A stretch of DNA of 64,000 nt from Stereum hirsutum FP-91666 SS1 (taxonomy: Eukaryota; Basidiomycota; Agaricomycetes; Russulales; Stereaceae): positions 434,224-498,223 of the forward strand of contig NW_006763138.1 of NCBI RefSeq assembly GCF_000264905.1, in the 5' to 3' direction. The notes beneath the pieces are model-generated. The model saw nothing but the letters and a program-made list of their open reading frames with translations. It did no database searches and had not been told where the DNA came from. This document shows, one piece after another, positions 50,640-64,000 of this stretch. The position numbers and the translations under genes are program-made. How positions within the stretch are numbered: the stretch's first letter is position 1; every line of letters starts with the position of its first letter.

Positions 50640-51144
50640 AGCTGTCCTTCAAAGGGACCTAAAAACCGCAATGCAATGCCAGAATGCAAATAGGGGTGTT
50701 GAAAAAGTACGCGTGCACCACAAGTCACACTGTCACGAGAAGGGCGAAAGTTGTGATGGGTGATCTCAGTTTGTGTTCTGCTCGAGAACCAACAGCAAGG
50801 TCAACCAAGGTCCGTGCAGTTCCTAGGGAGTCTGGAGGAACGAAGCTACAAACTTTTACGAGAGGAGGCAGTGAACAATCGACGTTCAGGATCAGGTTGG
50901 ACGGGAGACTTGGTTCCACGGAATCTTCGCTATTTGCCGATTCCTTCGATTTCGTTCATACTCACGCCACCATTCGATGTGGCGATACATATGGTGGCCT
51001 CACTCGGTGATATATTTGTCACCTCGAATACAGTAGTATCGAAATCAACGGCAAATAATATTGAAGATGATACGGTAGAAGAAGGCTGGCTGCATGCAGT
51101 AAACGAGGTTGATGTCAGGTGTTCGACCGGATTGTCGAACATAA
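50640..51144. promoter_or_regulatory. promoter region of the CitE-like gene
   Basis: 505 bp between two minus-strand genes. It must hold the 3' end of CWF19 and the promoter of the CitE-like gene. No further gene seen. Confidence 0.4.
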
Positions 51145-53987
51145 CTACTTCCCAATAGCTGCCGTCCAATCAAAAGCATCGAAACGTTTCTTGAACTCAG
51201 ACACTCTTCTCTGATTCTGTCGAAAGTCTACCCGCCGTGGGTGGCGCCACCGTCGGGCCTCCAACTCCAACACATTGCCGATGATTTCTCCCGCAAAGTA
51301 TCTTCGTCGCATAAAATATCAGAAGAAGATTTACGACGTCGGAGGAACGGGAAATACCTGGGAAATTCGCCACCACCCTTCTCTCCCTCGTCCATGGGTT
51401 CATCCTCTTCACCCAGAGCATCATTGGATCCCTCAATGACATGTCCGTAGCCCTTCTCGCCTTTGTAATCGAATTGGACCATGAAGTAGGGGAGATTTGG
51501 TACCATCATGCGCCTGAAGCCCCCAGAGCGAGACGAGAAGTCAATCAGTTTCTTGTGCTGAGACCACTCTGCTTCACTCATCAAGATAGATTCCTGCACG
51601 AAAATGGAAGGTCCAGTTAAACGTTTGCAGAGAATGCGGCAAAGAGTATATGAAGGCACCTTAAAATACCCCGGAAGGATGTCGAATTGTTCCCAGGGCA
51701 CAGGGACACATTCTATGAACGAGTGTTTCTGATACTTGAGCGTTAAAACGGTCTCAAAAAAGATCACGCCCTTATCATCCTCTGCAAACATGCGCATCAA
51801 GCTCTTCATGAAATTCTATATACGACATTAGGGTACAGGAAAAGAAACAAAAAGCGCTGACGTACCCGAATCTCATCCCACACGTCATCATCCGCTTCGA
51901 GCATGGTCAAATGATGCTGTATAGGAACAATAAGGCAATGACCCGGTACCAGCTCTTCTTGAGTAGTGCAAGAGAGATACGCTCGAGTGCCGAGGGAGAT
52001 CACGGGAGCCTTAGGGAGAGAATCATCCTCGCCGTAGCAGAACTGACACGAAGCGAGAGCCTTCTGCGTTCGCTTGTAGTCTGAGCAGACTTATCAGCAA
52101 CGAGAATTGAAGAAACTGAATGAGGCTTGCCGTTGATGGCAAATTGACGCTTCATGGCATCCGATCGCATCTTCTGACGTCCAAGACGATCGGCATTGTC
52201 GTCCATGTAGTCCAAGTCATTCTGAAGAGATTCCCTCAGCCCAGTCCAATATGGTTTTCGCGCAACTGTGCAACGGTAAGACTGACCTTGAAGCCCCCGT
52301 CAGTCACGATAGACTGTGCGAATTGCATGTCTAAATCTTTCTGATCCGACATGCCAGCCCCGAACCGCTCTTGACGAAGCATATCTCCCAGTGTGGTCGT
52401 ATCGTCGTCGGCATTGTATCGTACAATATCCCCCGTCTTCGGGTCTCTTGTTTCAAACTGTGGCAGAGGAGTCAGTATTGGCCCTGATGCGGAGAACAAT
52501 GGGAGCCTATACCTTGTCTTTCTTTTTGCGATTACCGGCCAACAGAGGACCGTCATCTTTGCCGCTACCGACGTCGTACATCCTCCCGCGCGCATCCAAA
52601 GTAGGCAACACCTCGACACGAGTCTGTACACCATCTTGATCTGCAACCACCCCATTAGCCTGCCGCGCCGCCTCCTCATATTCCTTTTCCAAAGCCTCTG
52701 CGTTAGGGGCATTCATCAACTTGGCACGAAGCACCTTGGCCTGAAGTTGGTTCAAAGAAGACGGTGATAGGGCTCTCTTGGTAGACGGCGTCATGACCGA
52801 AGGGATGGGAGTATGTGGCTGGCCACTAGGAGTACCGCCCTGAGATGGTAAACGGATTGAGTCGAATTTCTGTCGAGCGGGAGGCGCGCCATAAGTATTC
52901 GGTGTCGAAGGTCCACTTTCCATAGGCCCACCGGGACGCCTGAAGCTAGAGCTCCGACTAGATCCACCGCTGCCACCAATGTCGGAGAACATAAACCCCC
53001 TCTCACCACCCTTGCCCACCGAGAAGGGTTCTCTCTCCCTTCCCCTTCCGGGGCCGCGCTGCGCTCTACGACCCTCGCGTTCGTCCAGAATTTTACGCTC
53101 CTCTTTAGCTTGCTCGAAGGCATCGATGGAGCCAAAACGTTCGACCGCGACTTCTTCTAGCGGACGCCCCTCTTCTTCCACGGTCTCGTACACGCGCCGT
53201 AGACGCATCATGCGCCATTGCGAGCCGGGACCACCTGGAGCTGGGGGTTTAGTGGCGATTGGGGGTTCAGTGTACTCTGATAATGGAATATTATCCCTCA
53301 GCTGAACATTCAATTCCCTAGAACTAATTTGAGGCTAGGGGGGTATAGTTAGGAGGTGACGGAATAGAGAAGTGATACGACATGCCTTGTCAGGATTGGG
53401 CCGTTCATTCTGCGGTTTTTTCTGCCTTTCCGAGCCCAGGGTAGAGAAGAAGTCGAGACTGCCACCGAGGTTACGAGTGCTTGGAGGGAGATCACCATAC
53501 CCCTCCGTGAGGGCATCGTCTCCCGCGGCAAGTTGGATCTTCGATGTGTCCGTTGGGATAGATATTGTGGACTGTGGCTCTAACATCCACTCATCACGTT
53601 TAAGCGAGGTCTCCGTCGAGTGTGAAGGAGGTATAGGAGGATCGTCCTTTTCCGAGTAGGCACGGGAAGAGAGATTAAGACTGTCGGCAGTAGGTATGTC
53701 GGTCGCAAGTGGCTAGCATTGTAACACTCCATGAGAATGACATCGAAAAGTGAAGAGGGTTGAGAGCGTACGCGTTCTCCATCCATGTCGATGTTCTTCT
53801 CCACCCACATATCCTCGTCATCCGGGTCGTCGTCGACTACCTTCAGCTTGTCCTCCTTTCGTTTCTTATGCTTCTCAGAGGGCCCGTCATCTCCGCGATG
53901 TCGTTTCTTGCCCTTCCGGTCGTGGTCATGCTTGTGCTTGGAGCTGTGTTTGTGCTTTACTCGACTGTCGTCTTCGCCGTGGCCCAT
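51145..53987 (-). CDS. CWF19: CWF19-like spliceosome protein (CwfJ domains)
   Basis: Protein of the late spliceosome and lariat-turnover machinery (Cwf19/Cwf19L2). It begins MGHGEDDSRVKHKHSSKHKH, a His/Lys-rich nuclear start. A disordered middle includes GSLDFFSTLGSERQK, PGSQWRMMRLRRVYETVEEE and RGREREPFSVGKGG. The FETRDPKTGDIVRYN and RQERFGAGM segments come before the C-terminal domains. CwfJ_C_1 has the HIT-like core with CQFCY, ISLGTRAYLSC and PGHCLIVPIQHHLTMLEAD. CwfJ_C_2 has HSFIECVPVPWEQFD and ends RRVSEFKKRFDAFDWTAAIG. The histidines of the HIT-like core (PGHC, PIQHH) are kept. About eight exons. The stop is TAG at 51145-51147. Its start lies 203 bp from the divergent DAD1 start. Confidence 0.9.
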
Positions 53988-54190
53988 GGTGAAGAGTTGT
54001 ATGTAGACGAGCTGAGAGCGATTCAGGAGTCGACTTGAGATTTCGAGTTACGTCACACAGTCAACCACGTGCCGAGCGCGACGAGAGCGCCACAGACGCG
54101 TCGAGACTCGACGGTCGTAATACTACTACGGCCATCTCTCCAACTATCACCATCCATTCAACTGCACATCTGGCATAATCGCAGAGAATC
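53988..54190. promoter_or_regulatory. short bidirectional promoter CWF19 / DAD1
   Basis: Only 203 bp separate the two divergent start codons, so both genes must share this promoter. It contains the short motifs cacgtg (54067-54072) and gagacgtcaca-like sequence but no clear TATA box. The cacgtg E-box is a candidate bHLH binding site. Confidence 0.6.
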
Positions 54191-54528
54191 ATGTCGAGGA
54201 CAGACGATTCCAGCTACTTTGACCGCGAACGCGACAAATTGGCCAGCGAAATAACCAGCGTCAGCACCTGTCCTCGAATACTCTTTCGTGCTATGACGTT
54301 TACTATGTATCTTCCGTGCAGGGATTCGAAGAGCTACTCTCCTCCAGCAACACGCTGAATCGAAAGCTCGACGAAGTGCTTGGAATGACGAAGGAATATG
54401 AGACGATCGCCTCTCTATGGAGACGCTTTCACGAGCTCATGCGAGCACAAAAGGGGGACGCCGACATATCAATGGAACAGGCTCCAGGTCTGCCCGGTAC
54501 AGGAGGTCACGTCCTCTCTTCCAGATAG
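54191..54528 (+). CDS. DAD1: DASH complex subunit Dad1
   Basis: Small kinetochore protein (about 92 residues) of the DASH/Dam1 complex that couples chromosomes to spindle microtubules. The start is MSRTDDSSYFDRERDKLASE. An intron near 54256-54321 with donor GTCAGC leads to GFEELLSSSNTLNRKLDEVL. The conserved Dad1 helix continues with GMTKEYETIASLWRRFHELM. The tail is short and ends HVLSSR with a TAG. The length is normal for the family. Confidence 0.9.
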
Positions 54529-54830
54529 TTGAGAGCGAGAGTAATTCGTGGTCGGTCGTCATAATCATCATCATCAACATGATACCGTTGGCTACGGATA
54601 GGCAAAGGGTACGGTGAAAGAGGCAGAGAAAGAAAGATAAAGACACAGGGGGTTGGCGAATGAGACACCGGAATGTACGTGATAGGTATCCAAATACAGG
54701 CAATCTGCAGTCACAACAAAGATTCATCGACGCTTCCAAACGTATACGTACAGCAACAAGCGGCAGAAGTTAGTTCACCACACCACGAACGCGTCCGATG
54801 CAACAGAAACCACGACAAGCACCCAACTTC
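54529..54830. terminator. convergent 3' region DAD1 / PKC1
   Basis: 302 bp between converging stop codons with no gene. A run of atcatcatcatcaac occurs at 54565-54579. Poly(A) sites for both genes must lie here or overlap. Confidence 0.4.
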
Positions 54831-58680
<3,850 letters not shown>

Positions 58681-58914
58681 GGAGAGCGTGCCGCGACCTT
58701 GCGTGGGTGCTCAATACGAGGAGAGAAGATGAGCGGACAAGAAAGGGAGATGGACGTCGAGAGCAAGAAGAATTCGATGGGATCCTGCTCGCCAGACGGG
58801 AGAGCGAAAGCAGTGAGCACCGGTTCGCCGTCACACCGCCACGCGACTACTTCCCACGCCTCCAATCTGCATCTCGCCACTTCCCCGCCACCGACATTCG
58901 TCCTCTGCGCGGCC
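58681..58914. promoter_or_regulatory. short divergent region PKC1 / 58915 gene
   Basis: 234 bp between divergent starts. It probably drives PKC1 and, if real, the gene at 58915. No TATA box was seen. Confidence 0.45.
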
Positions 58915-59574
58915 ATGCCCACCATCGCCTCGACGTCCTCGCTCAGAATTCCTGCCGACGATTTCTCCCTCTCTGTCCAGCTCACGCACACTGTCGTCGT
59001 CGATGCCCCGTCCGACGTGCTCCATCGCTCCCGACGCCCGCTCCCCGACGCACTCGACATCAGAGCCACATCCGACCTCGTCTTCTCCTTCTCCGCCGCC
59101 ACCCATCGCCAACCTGTTCCTCCTCACATCTTGTTTTCCTCTGCGCTCACAGCCAGCTTCCGCCGCCATCTGCAGGCAGTACAGCCTTCCTCTCTCCCTT
59201 CTCTTCTTGTCCCTCTCATCGACCTATCTTGTCTTCTCCTTCTAGAACGCCGCCGCGCTAGGCCTCGACCAAGTATCCACACTCTACGCAGACGAGCGGA
59301 CCGGCATTCCAAAACGTCTTTCTTTCTGTGCTCTCTTTGATGCCCTTCCGCTCATTCCCTCCTAATAGTCTCACTTACGCCGTCTTCCCCGCCGGCCTCT
59401 GCCCGCAGTCGTCTTCTTTCCATACATTTTGCCTATGTTTGGAAGCCCGAAGTGCACGAACAGCCCTCTTGTGAGCTTTCTTGGCCAAATTCTGCATTCT
59501 TCACCGCTGGATTTTACCCCAGATGGCTCGCCGTTCTCGGCACAGCCGTTTTTACCCGTCCAGGGCGCTCTTGA
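58915..59574 (+). CDS. hypothetical protein, uncertain model
   Basis: A frame from MPTIASTSSLRIPADDFSLS continues to SALTASFRRHLQA, joins across an intron near 59180-59240 to NAAALGLDQVSTLYADERTG, then across a 53-bp intron (59311-59363, acceptor CTAATAG) to a frame reading HFAYVWKPEVHEQPSCELSW and WLAVLGTAVFTRPGRS, stop 59572-59574. The joined frame is open for about 180 codons and looks protein-like. I recognise no domain. It may be the 5' part of the longer gene whose exons run to 61161. The model is tentative. Confidence 0.4.
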
Positions 59575-59931
59575 CTCTGCGGTGCAAAAGATCATGGCTA
59601 ACCACCTCGTTCGGTACGGATTCTCAAATTCTCAAGCGCTGTGCTACCCCTGAGTCTCTAGCTTGCACAGCCGTTATCCTCTCATCTTCGGACCATGGCG
59701 CAAGGTTCTCTTCCTGCGGTCTATCTCATAGGCACAAAGCTCAAAAATGTGCTCGTACTTAGAAACTCGACTTGGAGACTCAGTTATTCCCTTCGCTCTG
59801 TAGCTCGATTCTTAGGCCGGCTTCTCGCTCACCGGACTCGTCATTCCGCAGGAAGTGCACGCACCTGCTAGCGGTTTGTTTACAATACTGTATCAACTAT
59901 ACCATTATCATAAGCGCTCACAAGTCCACAG

Positions 59932-61161
59932 ACCCTCCGACGACAGAACGCCTCCGCCGACGATGCGCGCCAGGGTATTCTGCGTCAATTTCTCTCAACG
60001 CTCACACCTGGCGGACTTGATCTTGAGAACGATCCCCTCCCCACTGAGACTGACATCTCTGACGATTCGACTCTCAACAACGCTCTCGAACGCTGCCTCC
60101 GAGCAGGCGTCCCCTCCATTCGCTTCAAGGCATGTCCTCTCCTCATTCTTTAGTTCCACAGAAACTGATAATTCTTTTAGGCCAGTTCTTTGATCACTAC
60201 GGCTGGCCAAGAGCGCGACGATGACGACGACCCGACATTCATGCTGCCTCCTTCTGCCTCACCAGCCGCGTCTGACTGCTCTCACATGGACCTCGATGAC
60301 TCGGAACCGTGCAAGGCTTCGGACGACCTCACTGCTCTCTATGACACAGACTATAGCTCAGACGACCTGCTTCTAGATTGTGAACCGTCCGCTACAGATA
60401 AGGACCTCTGCTTCGACGACCAAGTTGACCATCCGTGCACTATAGAGGACGACGCGTATATGCACTCACCCGCACATACATCCTACTCCCTCGACGAGGA
60501 TACAATCGACGCTCAAGCAGCAGGTGAAGGCTCGAGTGCCGACCCTGACAATTTCGATCTTTCCGTGCGTTCCATCGGTCGTGTGCGCATATATCGCTGG
60601 CTAAATGGAATTTTCCTGGTGAATTCCACAGTTCGACGACTGTGGAGCTTGGTCTCCTGAACATCAACTCGGTTCTTCCGTGCGTTCCATCGGTCGCGTG
60701 CGCATATATCGATGGCTAAATGGTTTTTTTTTTTGTGAATTCTATAGCCCGACGACTGTGGAGTTTGGCCTCCTGAACATCAACTACATTCAGACGGCAT
60801 CAAGGAACATGTGGTCCCAGACCTCCACAATACTGCGCCAAACACACCGCCTGTAATCGAATCGTTCCAATCCTATTCGTCCGCCACCTTTCCCGCAGTG
60901 TTCCAAGTGCGTCACGCTTTACATCCCCTATAAGTATCTCTTCCATGTATCGCCGGGCTTACATTACTTTTCACCTAGGTGGAAGAGGAACCAGACGACT
61001 ACATGGATCATGATGAGCCAGAAGCCGACGATGACGAAGCCATTTCACAATCCATTGTACCCTGTTCAGTCAGTCGAGTGCGTAAAGATCTACACTTCCA
61101 TGTGGAGGACACTTCGGACGAAGATGCCTGGCCAGATGAGGGGTTGAATGAGCTGTGGTGA
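59932..61161 (+). CDS. acidic hypothetical protein with duplicated exon
   Basis: Exons reading TLRRQNASADDARQGILRQF, then across a GC-AG intron (60130-60180) ASSLITTAGQERDDDDDP, and a long acidic, Ser/Asp-rich part (DLTALYDTDYSSDDLLLDCE). Two near-identical 16-codon exons follow (FDDCGAWSPEHQLGSS, and PDDCGVWPPEHQL continuing). The gene ends VEEEPDDYMDHDEPEADDDE, then VEDTSDEDAWPDEGLNELW and a TGA. No known domain is recognised. Composition suggests a disordered nuclear or regulatory protein. The 5' end is not resolved, and the gene may extend upstream to 58915. Confidence 0.55.
60130..60180 (+). other. probable GC-AG intron
   Basis: 51 bp with donor AAG|GCATGT, branch-like aactgat and acceptor TTTTAG. 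The nearby GT donor leads to an early stop, while the GC donor keeps the long acidic frame open. Confidence 0.6.
60565..60788 (+). repeat. tandem duplication of an intron plus exon (115-bp unit)
   Basis: Unit 1 (60565-60679) is a 67-bp intron plus a 48-bp exon. Unit 2 (from 60680) repeats it with a 68-bp intron and similar exon. Both introns start gtgcgttccatcggtcg and both exons share gacgactgtggag and cctcctgaacatcaact or close forms. The frame is kept because the exon is a multiple of three. A T-run distinguishes intron 2. Confidence 0.88.
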
Positions 61162-61537
61162 TACGTTACATTTCATTAATTTGTGCTATACGATACTCGA
61201 AGCATAGACTGTTCGAATGAACGTGGGAGCTCATCGACATCGCATGAACTAAGAAAGTACGGAGGCCATGTAATGGGGCCCTTACCGGCAAGTCCCGGAG
61301 GCTCCGCTTGAATATTGGTGCGGTCCCGCCACTGGCCGCGCGCGCTGGGTGAGGCGTTGTGGAGAAGCCAGCGAGATAACTTCGACAACCATCAGCCATC
61401 GACGACTATCGACCATCGCCTGCGTTTCCACTCATAACTCGACCGGTGCTCCTCTTCCCCAACGCTCTTCGAGCTCCTCCTCTCTCCGCTTTTTGTCCAA
61501 GAAGAAAGCAGCTGCACCCTACTTCACTGCCGTCACT

Positions 61538-62266
61538 ATGCTCCCGGCAAAGCTCAAGAAGATCGATATCAGCGTAAGTACAACAACACAGCAATACACT
61601 TTTCCCAGATCAATACACGCCCAACCCGATGACTTTGATCTATTTCGACTCTCCTCATCTCAACGGCAATAAGCATCTGGCCGCACAGAAGAACTAATCA
61701 ACGTCTTATTTCATTTGACAGTCATTGACTGAGGAGGAGCAGAAGCTCTTCCGTCTTTATGGCAAGCTGCCCACGCACAAGAACGTTCTCACCAAGATGC
61801 AGAAGGTGAGCAGAGCTCTCCCTCCGGCCCTCCTTACTCCCCGGATCATGCCCTGCGCCCAAGGTCATGCCCTCAGCCCATCCAATTCTGATCTCGGACA
61901 CTCGCTTTGCACCCACCCACAGGATCGCAAATACTTCGACTCTGGTGACTATGCGCTCTCCAAGGCTGGCGTGGCGCCCCAGAATGCCGTCGGCACTGCC
62001 ATTCCCAACCCCGAGAAGTGCGTTTTCAATCTCACATATCTGCCTTTGTCGTGTGTCACCGGCTGACTGCATCACCTCTATGTGTCTATGCGACGAATAG
62101 CATTCCCCACGCATCAACCCCGTCTACCAACAATCACAATGGTGGCCTCTCCGTTTCGCCCAACAATAGTGCCACCAGCCCCGTCAGGGAAAGCAACTTG
62201 TCGCAAGCCCCTGAGGACGAAACCGAGCCCGAGAAGTCCACGGCAGAAGCCGTTGAAGAAGCTTGA
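61538..62266 (+). CDS. endosulfine family protein (Igo1/ENSA/ARPP-19)
   Basis: Small regulator of about 120 residues in four exons. It starts MLPAKLKKIDIS, joins SLTEEEQKLFRLYGKLPTHK, then KMQK joined to DRKYFDSGDYALSKAG. The FDSGDY box (Ser codon 61941-61943) is the conserved site phosphorylated by Greatwall/Rim15 kinases, which turns endosulfines into inhibitors of PP2A-B55. The C-terminal part, PNPEN joined to IPHASTPSTNNHNGGLSVSP, is divergent and ends AEAVEEA with a TGA at 62264-62266. In yeasts this protein controls entry into quiescence and mitosis. Introns contain standard GT-AG borders. Confidence 0.94.
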
Positions 62267-63791
62267 ACGATTATTCATCACACTCTCCAACGCCAGCCTG
62301 AGCAAAGTCGACCCGACATCAATCATAGGACCACCCCCATGCTCCTCGTCGCCAGCCCGCATCGCTTCTGTCCTTCCCTACGTCCTCTCCCTCGCTTATC
62401 ACTGTAATGCATATTCATGATCACCCTCTCATCCCCACTCCCTTCAGCGATCGAGGATCTTGATTGTCGTCCAGTACTTGTACACAGATCCCAAGCCCAC
62501 TGTCTCACCTGCCTGCCCCTCACCATATCCATACGATAAACTGCACTCGTCGGTCGGTAGGTATGTATGTATTTGTTGTACATCAAAGAATGCATCCGCT
62601 TCATTCTTCGGGTTTCACCTGTAGGGTGTTTGCATCGTTTCTTGCTCGCTCTGCATAATTATGCAATTTACGCATCTGAGTTTCATGGGCCGTCAATTTG
62701 TCCGTCGTCCATATGATTCTTGAAGTCCAGCTTGCATCGGTGGCATCGACAGCTTTTTGTCTACTTCGAGTATCTGTGTTCGCATCACTGCTTTTGGATG
62801 TAGGTCAACTGACCATCGTTCCCTCGCATGGGTCGCATCATCGCATACGAAATGTACGTCTCTTGGTGGAGAACCCAATTGTACAAATACTTAGCATTTT
62901 GAATCCTTTTACCGACCCAGATTTCATCTCGTCGCGGTCCTCACGCATCAACCTTGAGTCCCTCATCAAAATTGTCTATTGACCCTTGACGTCTCGGGGA
63001 AATTCGAAGGCATTTTCGTAGACCCTCCTGTGGCCCACAAGCAGAGTGGCGTCGTAGACAGCGTGGAAAGAGAGCCAATTTGTCTGAGAGCTGCTTCGAC
63101 GTCTTTGTTCAACCTGTCACTATTACGGCTCATAGCACTCTCGGCTTCCATTGAATCAGATACTCTACATTGAGCTCCCTTCCTGACCATCCAAACAGAC
63201 TGTATTTTCAGCTTGGCCGGCCCCACGTAGGCCGAGCACGCGCGAGGCACCATACCTCTGTTCTAAACCCCATCTATCGCAGCTTCTACCTCCACTCTTG
63301 AGTTTCCGGATCCGCGTCTGTTCTTGGCGGGAACATTCCTCGGAGTCGCGCCTGCTACGCCAATGACCTACAGCAAGACCTTCACGGACCGTGTTCTCTA
63401 TCAAGTCCGTTCATACCGAGTCTACATCGGTATGTGATCGCTCTCTCTGCTCGCAGCTCGTAAAGCATCAGCGCCCATCCTAGATGTGCCCAGTTATGCC
63501 TTTGGGGATTGGCTATGGTGCAAACGGCTTAGCATAGATTTACTATAATTTACGATGATTCAGTCTGTCCCAAGAGGAAGTAAACTATCCTCGTTCATGG
63601 AATCCATTCTACACCATACGAACGGTGACCGCACTCGACATGAACATCCCGAGGGTTGGCCCTGACAGCGCTTGGAACATGGAACCGTACGTTTCACCGA
63701 GATGCTGTGGCCAATGCCCCATCTATCTCCTCTGACGGACTTCTTCCCCCGCACACCCTCCAGCACCATCCCCGCTGATGCGGCTGCTCAC
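62267..63791. other. intergenic region with unresolved frames
   Basis: No gene I can support. A plus-strand stretch near 63302-63432 reads FPDPRLFLAGTFLGVAPATP then MTYSKTFTDRVLYQVRSYRV before a possible GT donor and could be an exon, but I found no convincing partner exon. Minus-strand frames at 62966-63404 are not recognised. Confidence 0.35.
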
Positions 63792-63798
63792 TATAAAA
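63792..63798 (+). promoter_or_regulatory. TATA box
   Basis: tataaaa about 100 bp before the ATG at 63895, well placed for the gene entering from the right edge. Confidence 0.6.
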
Positions 63799-63894
63799 GT
63801 GTTACAGCTTTGATCGAAAGGATGATCTGAAGCTCATTCTCTCCATCCCCTTCGTGCCTTCACACCTCGCTTCAAGGAACAACTTTCAACTCCA

Positions 63895-64000
63895 ATGCAC
63901 TCGCAAACACTCGTCCGTATTCTGGCCGCGATGCTCCCATTCATCTCCGTCGCGTCAAGCTCTGCCCTTTCGACAGACGTCACCTGCCCTTCGAATGCTA
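63895..64000 (+). CDS. secreted protein, 5' part only
   Basis: The frame MHSQTLVRILAAMLPFISVA followed by SSSALSTDVTCPSNA begins with a classic signal peptide: a basic residue, a hydrophobic core, and small residues before a likely cleavage site near SSA-LST. A cysteine follows soon after. The window ends after 35 codons, so the family cannot be named. A TATA box lies about 100 bp upstream, unusual among the genes here, and fits strong regulated expression. Confidence 0.6.
   Translation, partial: MHSQTLVRILAAMLPFISVASSSALSTDVTCPSNA

Noticed and set aside
62966..63404. Minus-strand hypothetical gene.
   Set aside because: Frames are open but not recognisable and compete with a possible plus-strand exon at 63302-63432.

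Overview
This window is from a filamentous fungus, almost certainly a basidiomycete and probably Agaricomycetes. Genes are dense and carry many short introns (about 45-70 bp) with GT-AG borders and CTRAY-like branch points. The gene set (long fungal Pkc1, Dad1 of the DASH complex, Erg24, a DUF3684-type GHKL protein of basidiomycetes, DUF427) fits that assignment. I could not name the species from sequence alone.

The window has two compartments. Positions 1 to about 13,000 are AT-rich and gene-poor and hold broken mobile elements: a pogo/Tigger-like transposase tail, LTR-like repeats, a foldback-type element with two 475-bp arms (6495-8730) carrying a nested solo LTR with a perfect 5-bp target duplication (7672-7923), a second inverted solo LTR of the same family (12071-12357), and an internally shortened hAT transposase with a BED finger (9727-11727). 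From about 13,000 to the end the window is ordinary gene-rich sequence. The DNA helicase gene CHL1 (minus strand) lies on the border, with its 3' half in the AT-rich side.

Gene order after the border: CHL1 (-), ERG24 (-), a Ser-rich hypothetical (+), a VNX1-like vacuolar cation/H+ exchanger (+), carnitine O-acetyltransferase with an upstream mitochondrial-presequence exon and a C-terminal AKL (+), a single-pass Ser/Ala-rich membrane protein (+), a mitochondrial NAD+/nucleotide-type carrier (-), a DUF427 protein (+), a roughly 1,700-residue GHKL-ATPase/DUF3684 protein with a C-terminal HExxHxxxxxH motif (+), a GFA-domain protein (-), PRP2/DHX16 (+), a mitochondrial CitE/CLYBL-like lyase (-), CWF19-like (-), DAD1 (+), PKC1 (-), two poorly understood reading regions (+), endosulfine/Igo1 (+), and the first codons of a secreted protein (+).

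Most genes are housekeeping and do not form a pathway cluster. Some share themes: PRP2 and CWF19 act in the spliceosome; PKC1 and perhaps the membrane protein act in wall signalling; CHL1 and DAD1 act in chromosome segregation; carnitine acetyltransferase, the carrier and the CitE-like enzyme serve mitochondrial metabolism. Close divergent pairs (CWF19/DAD1, PKC1/58915 gene, carrier/DUF427) probably share promoters. I did not find a convincing new defence or biosynthetic system. The most unusual items are the metalloprotease-like motif at the end of the GHKL protein, the dual-targeting architecture of carnitine acetyltransferase, a recent tandem intron-plus-exon duplication, two GC-AG introns, and the foldback element with its nested LTR.
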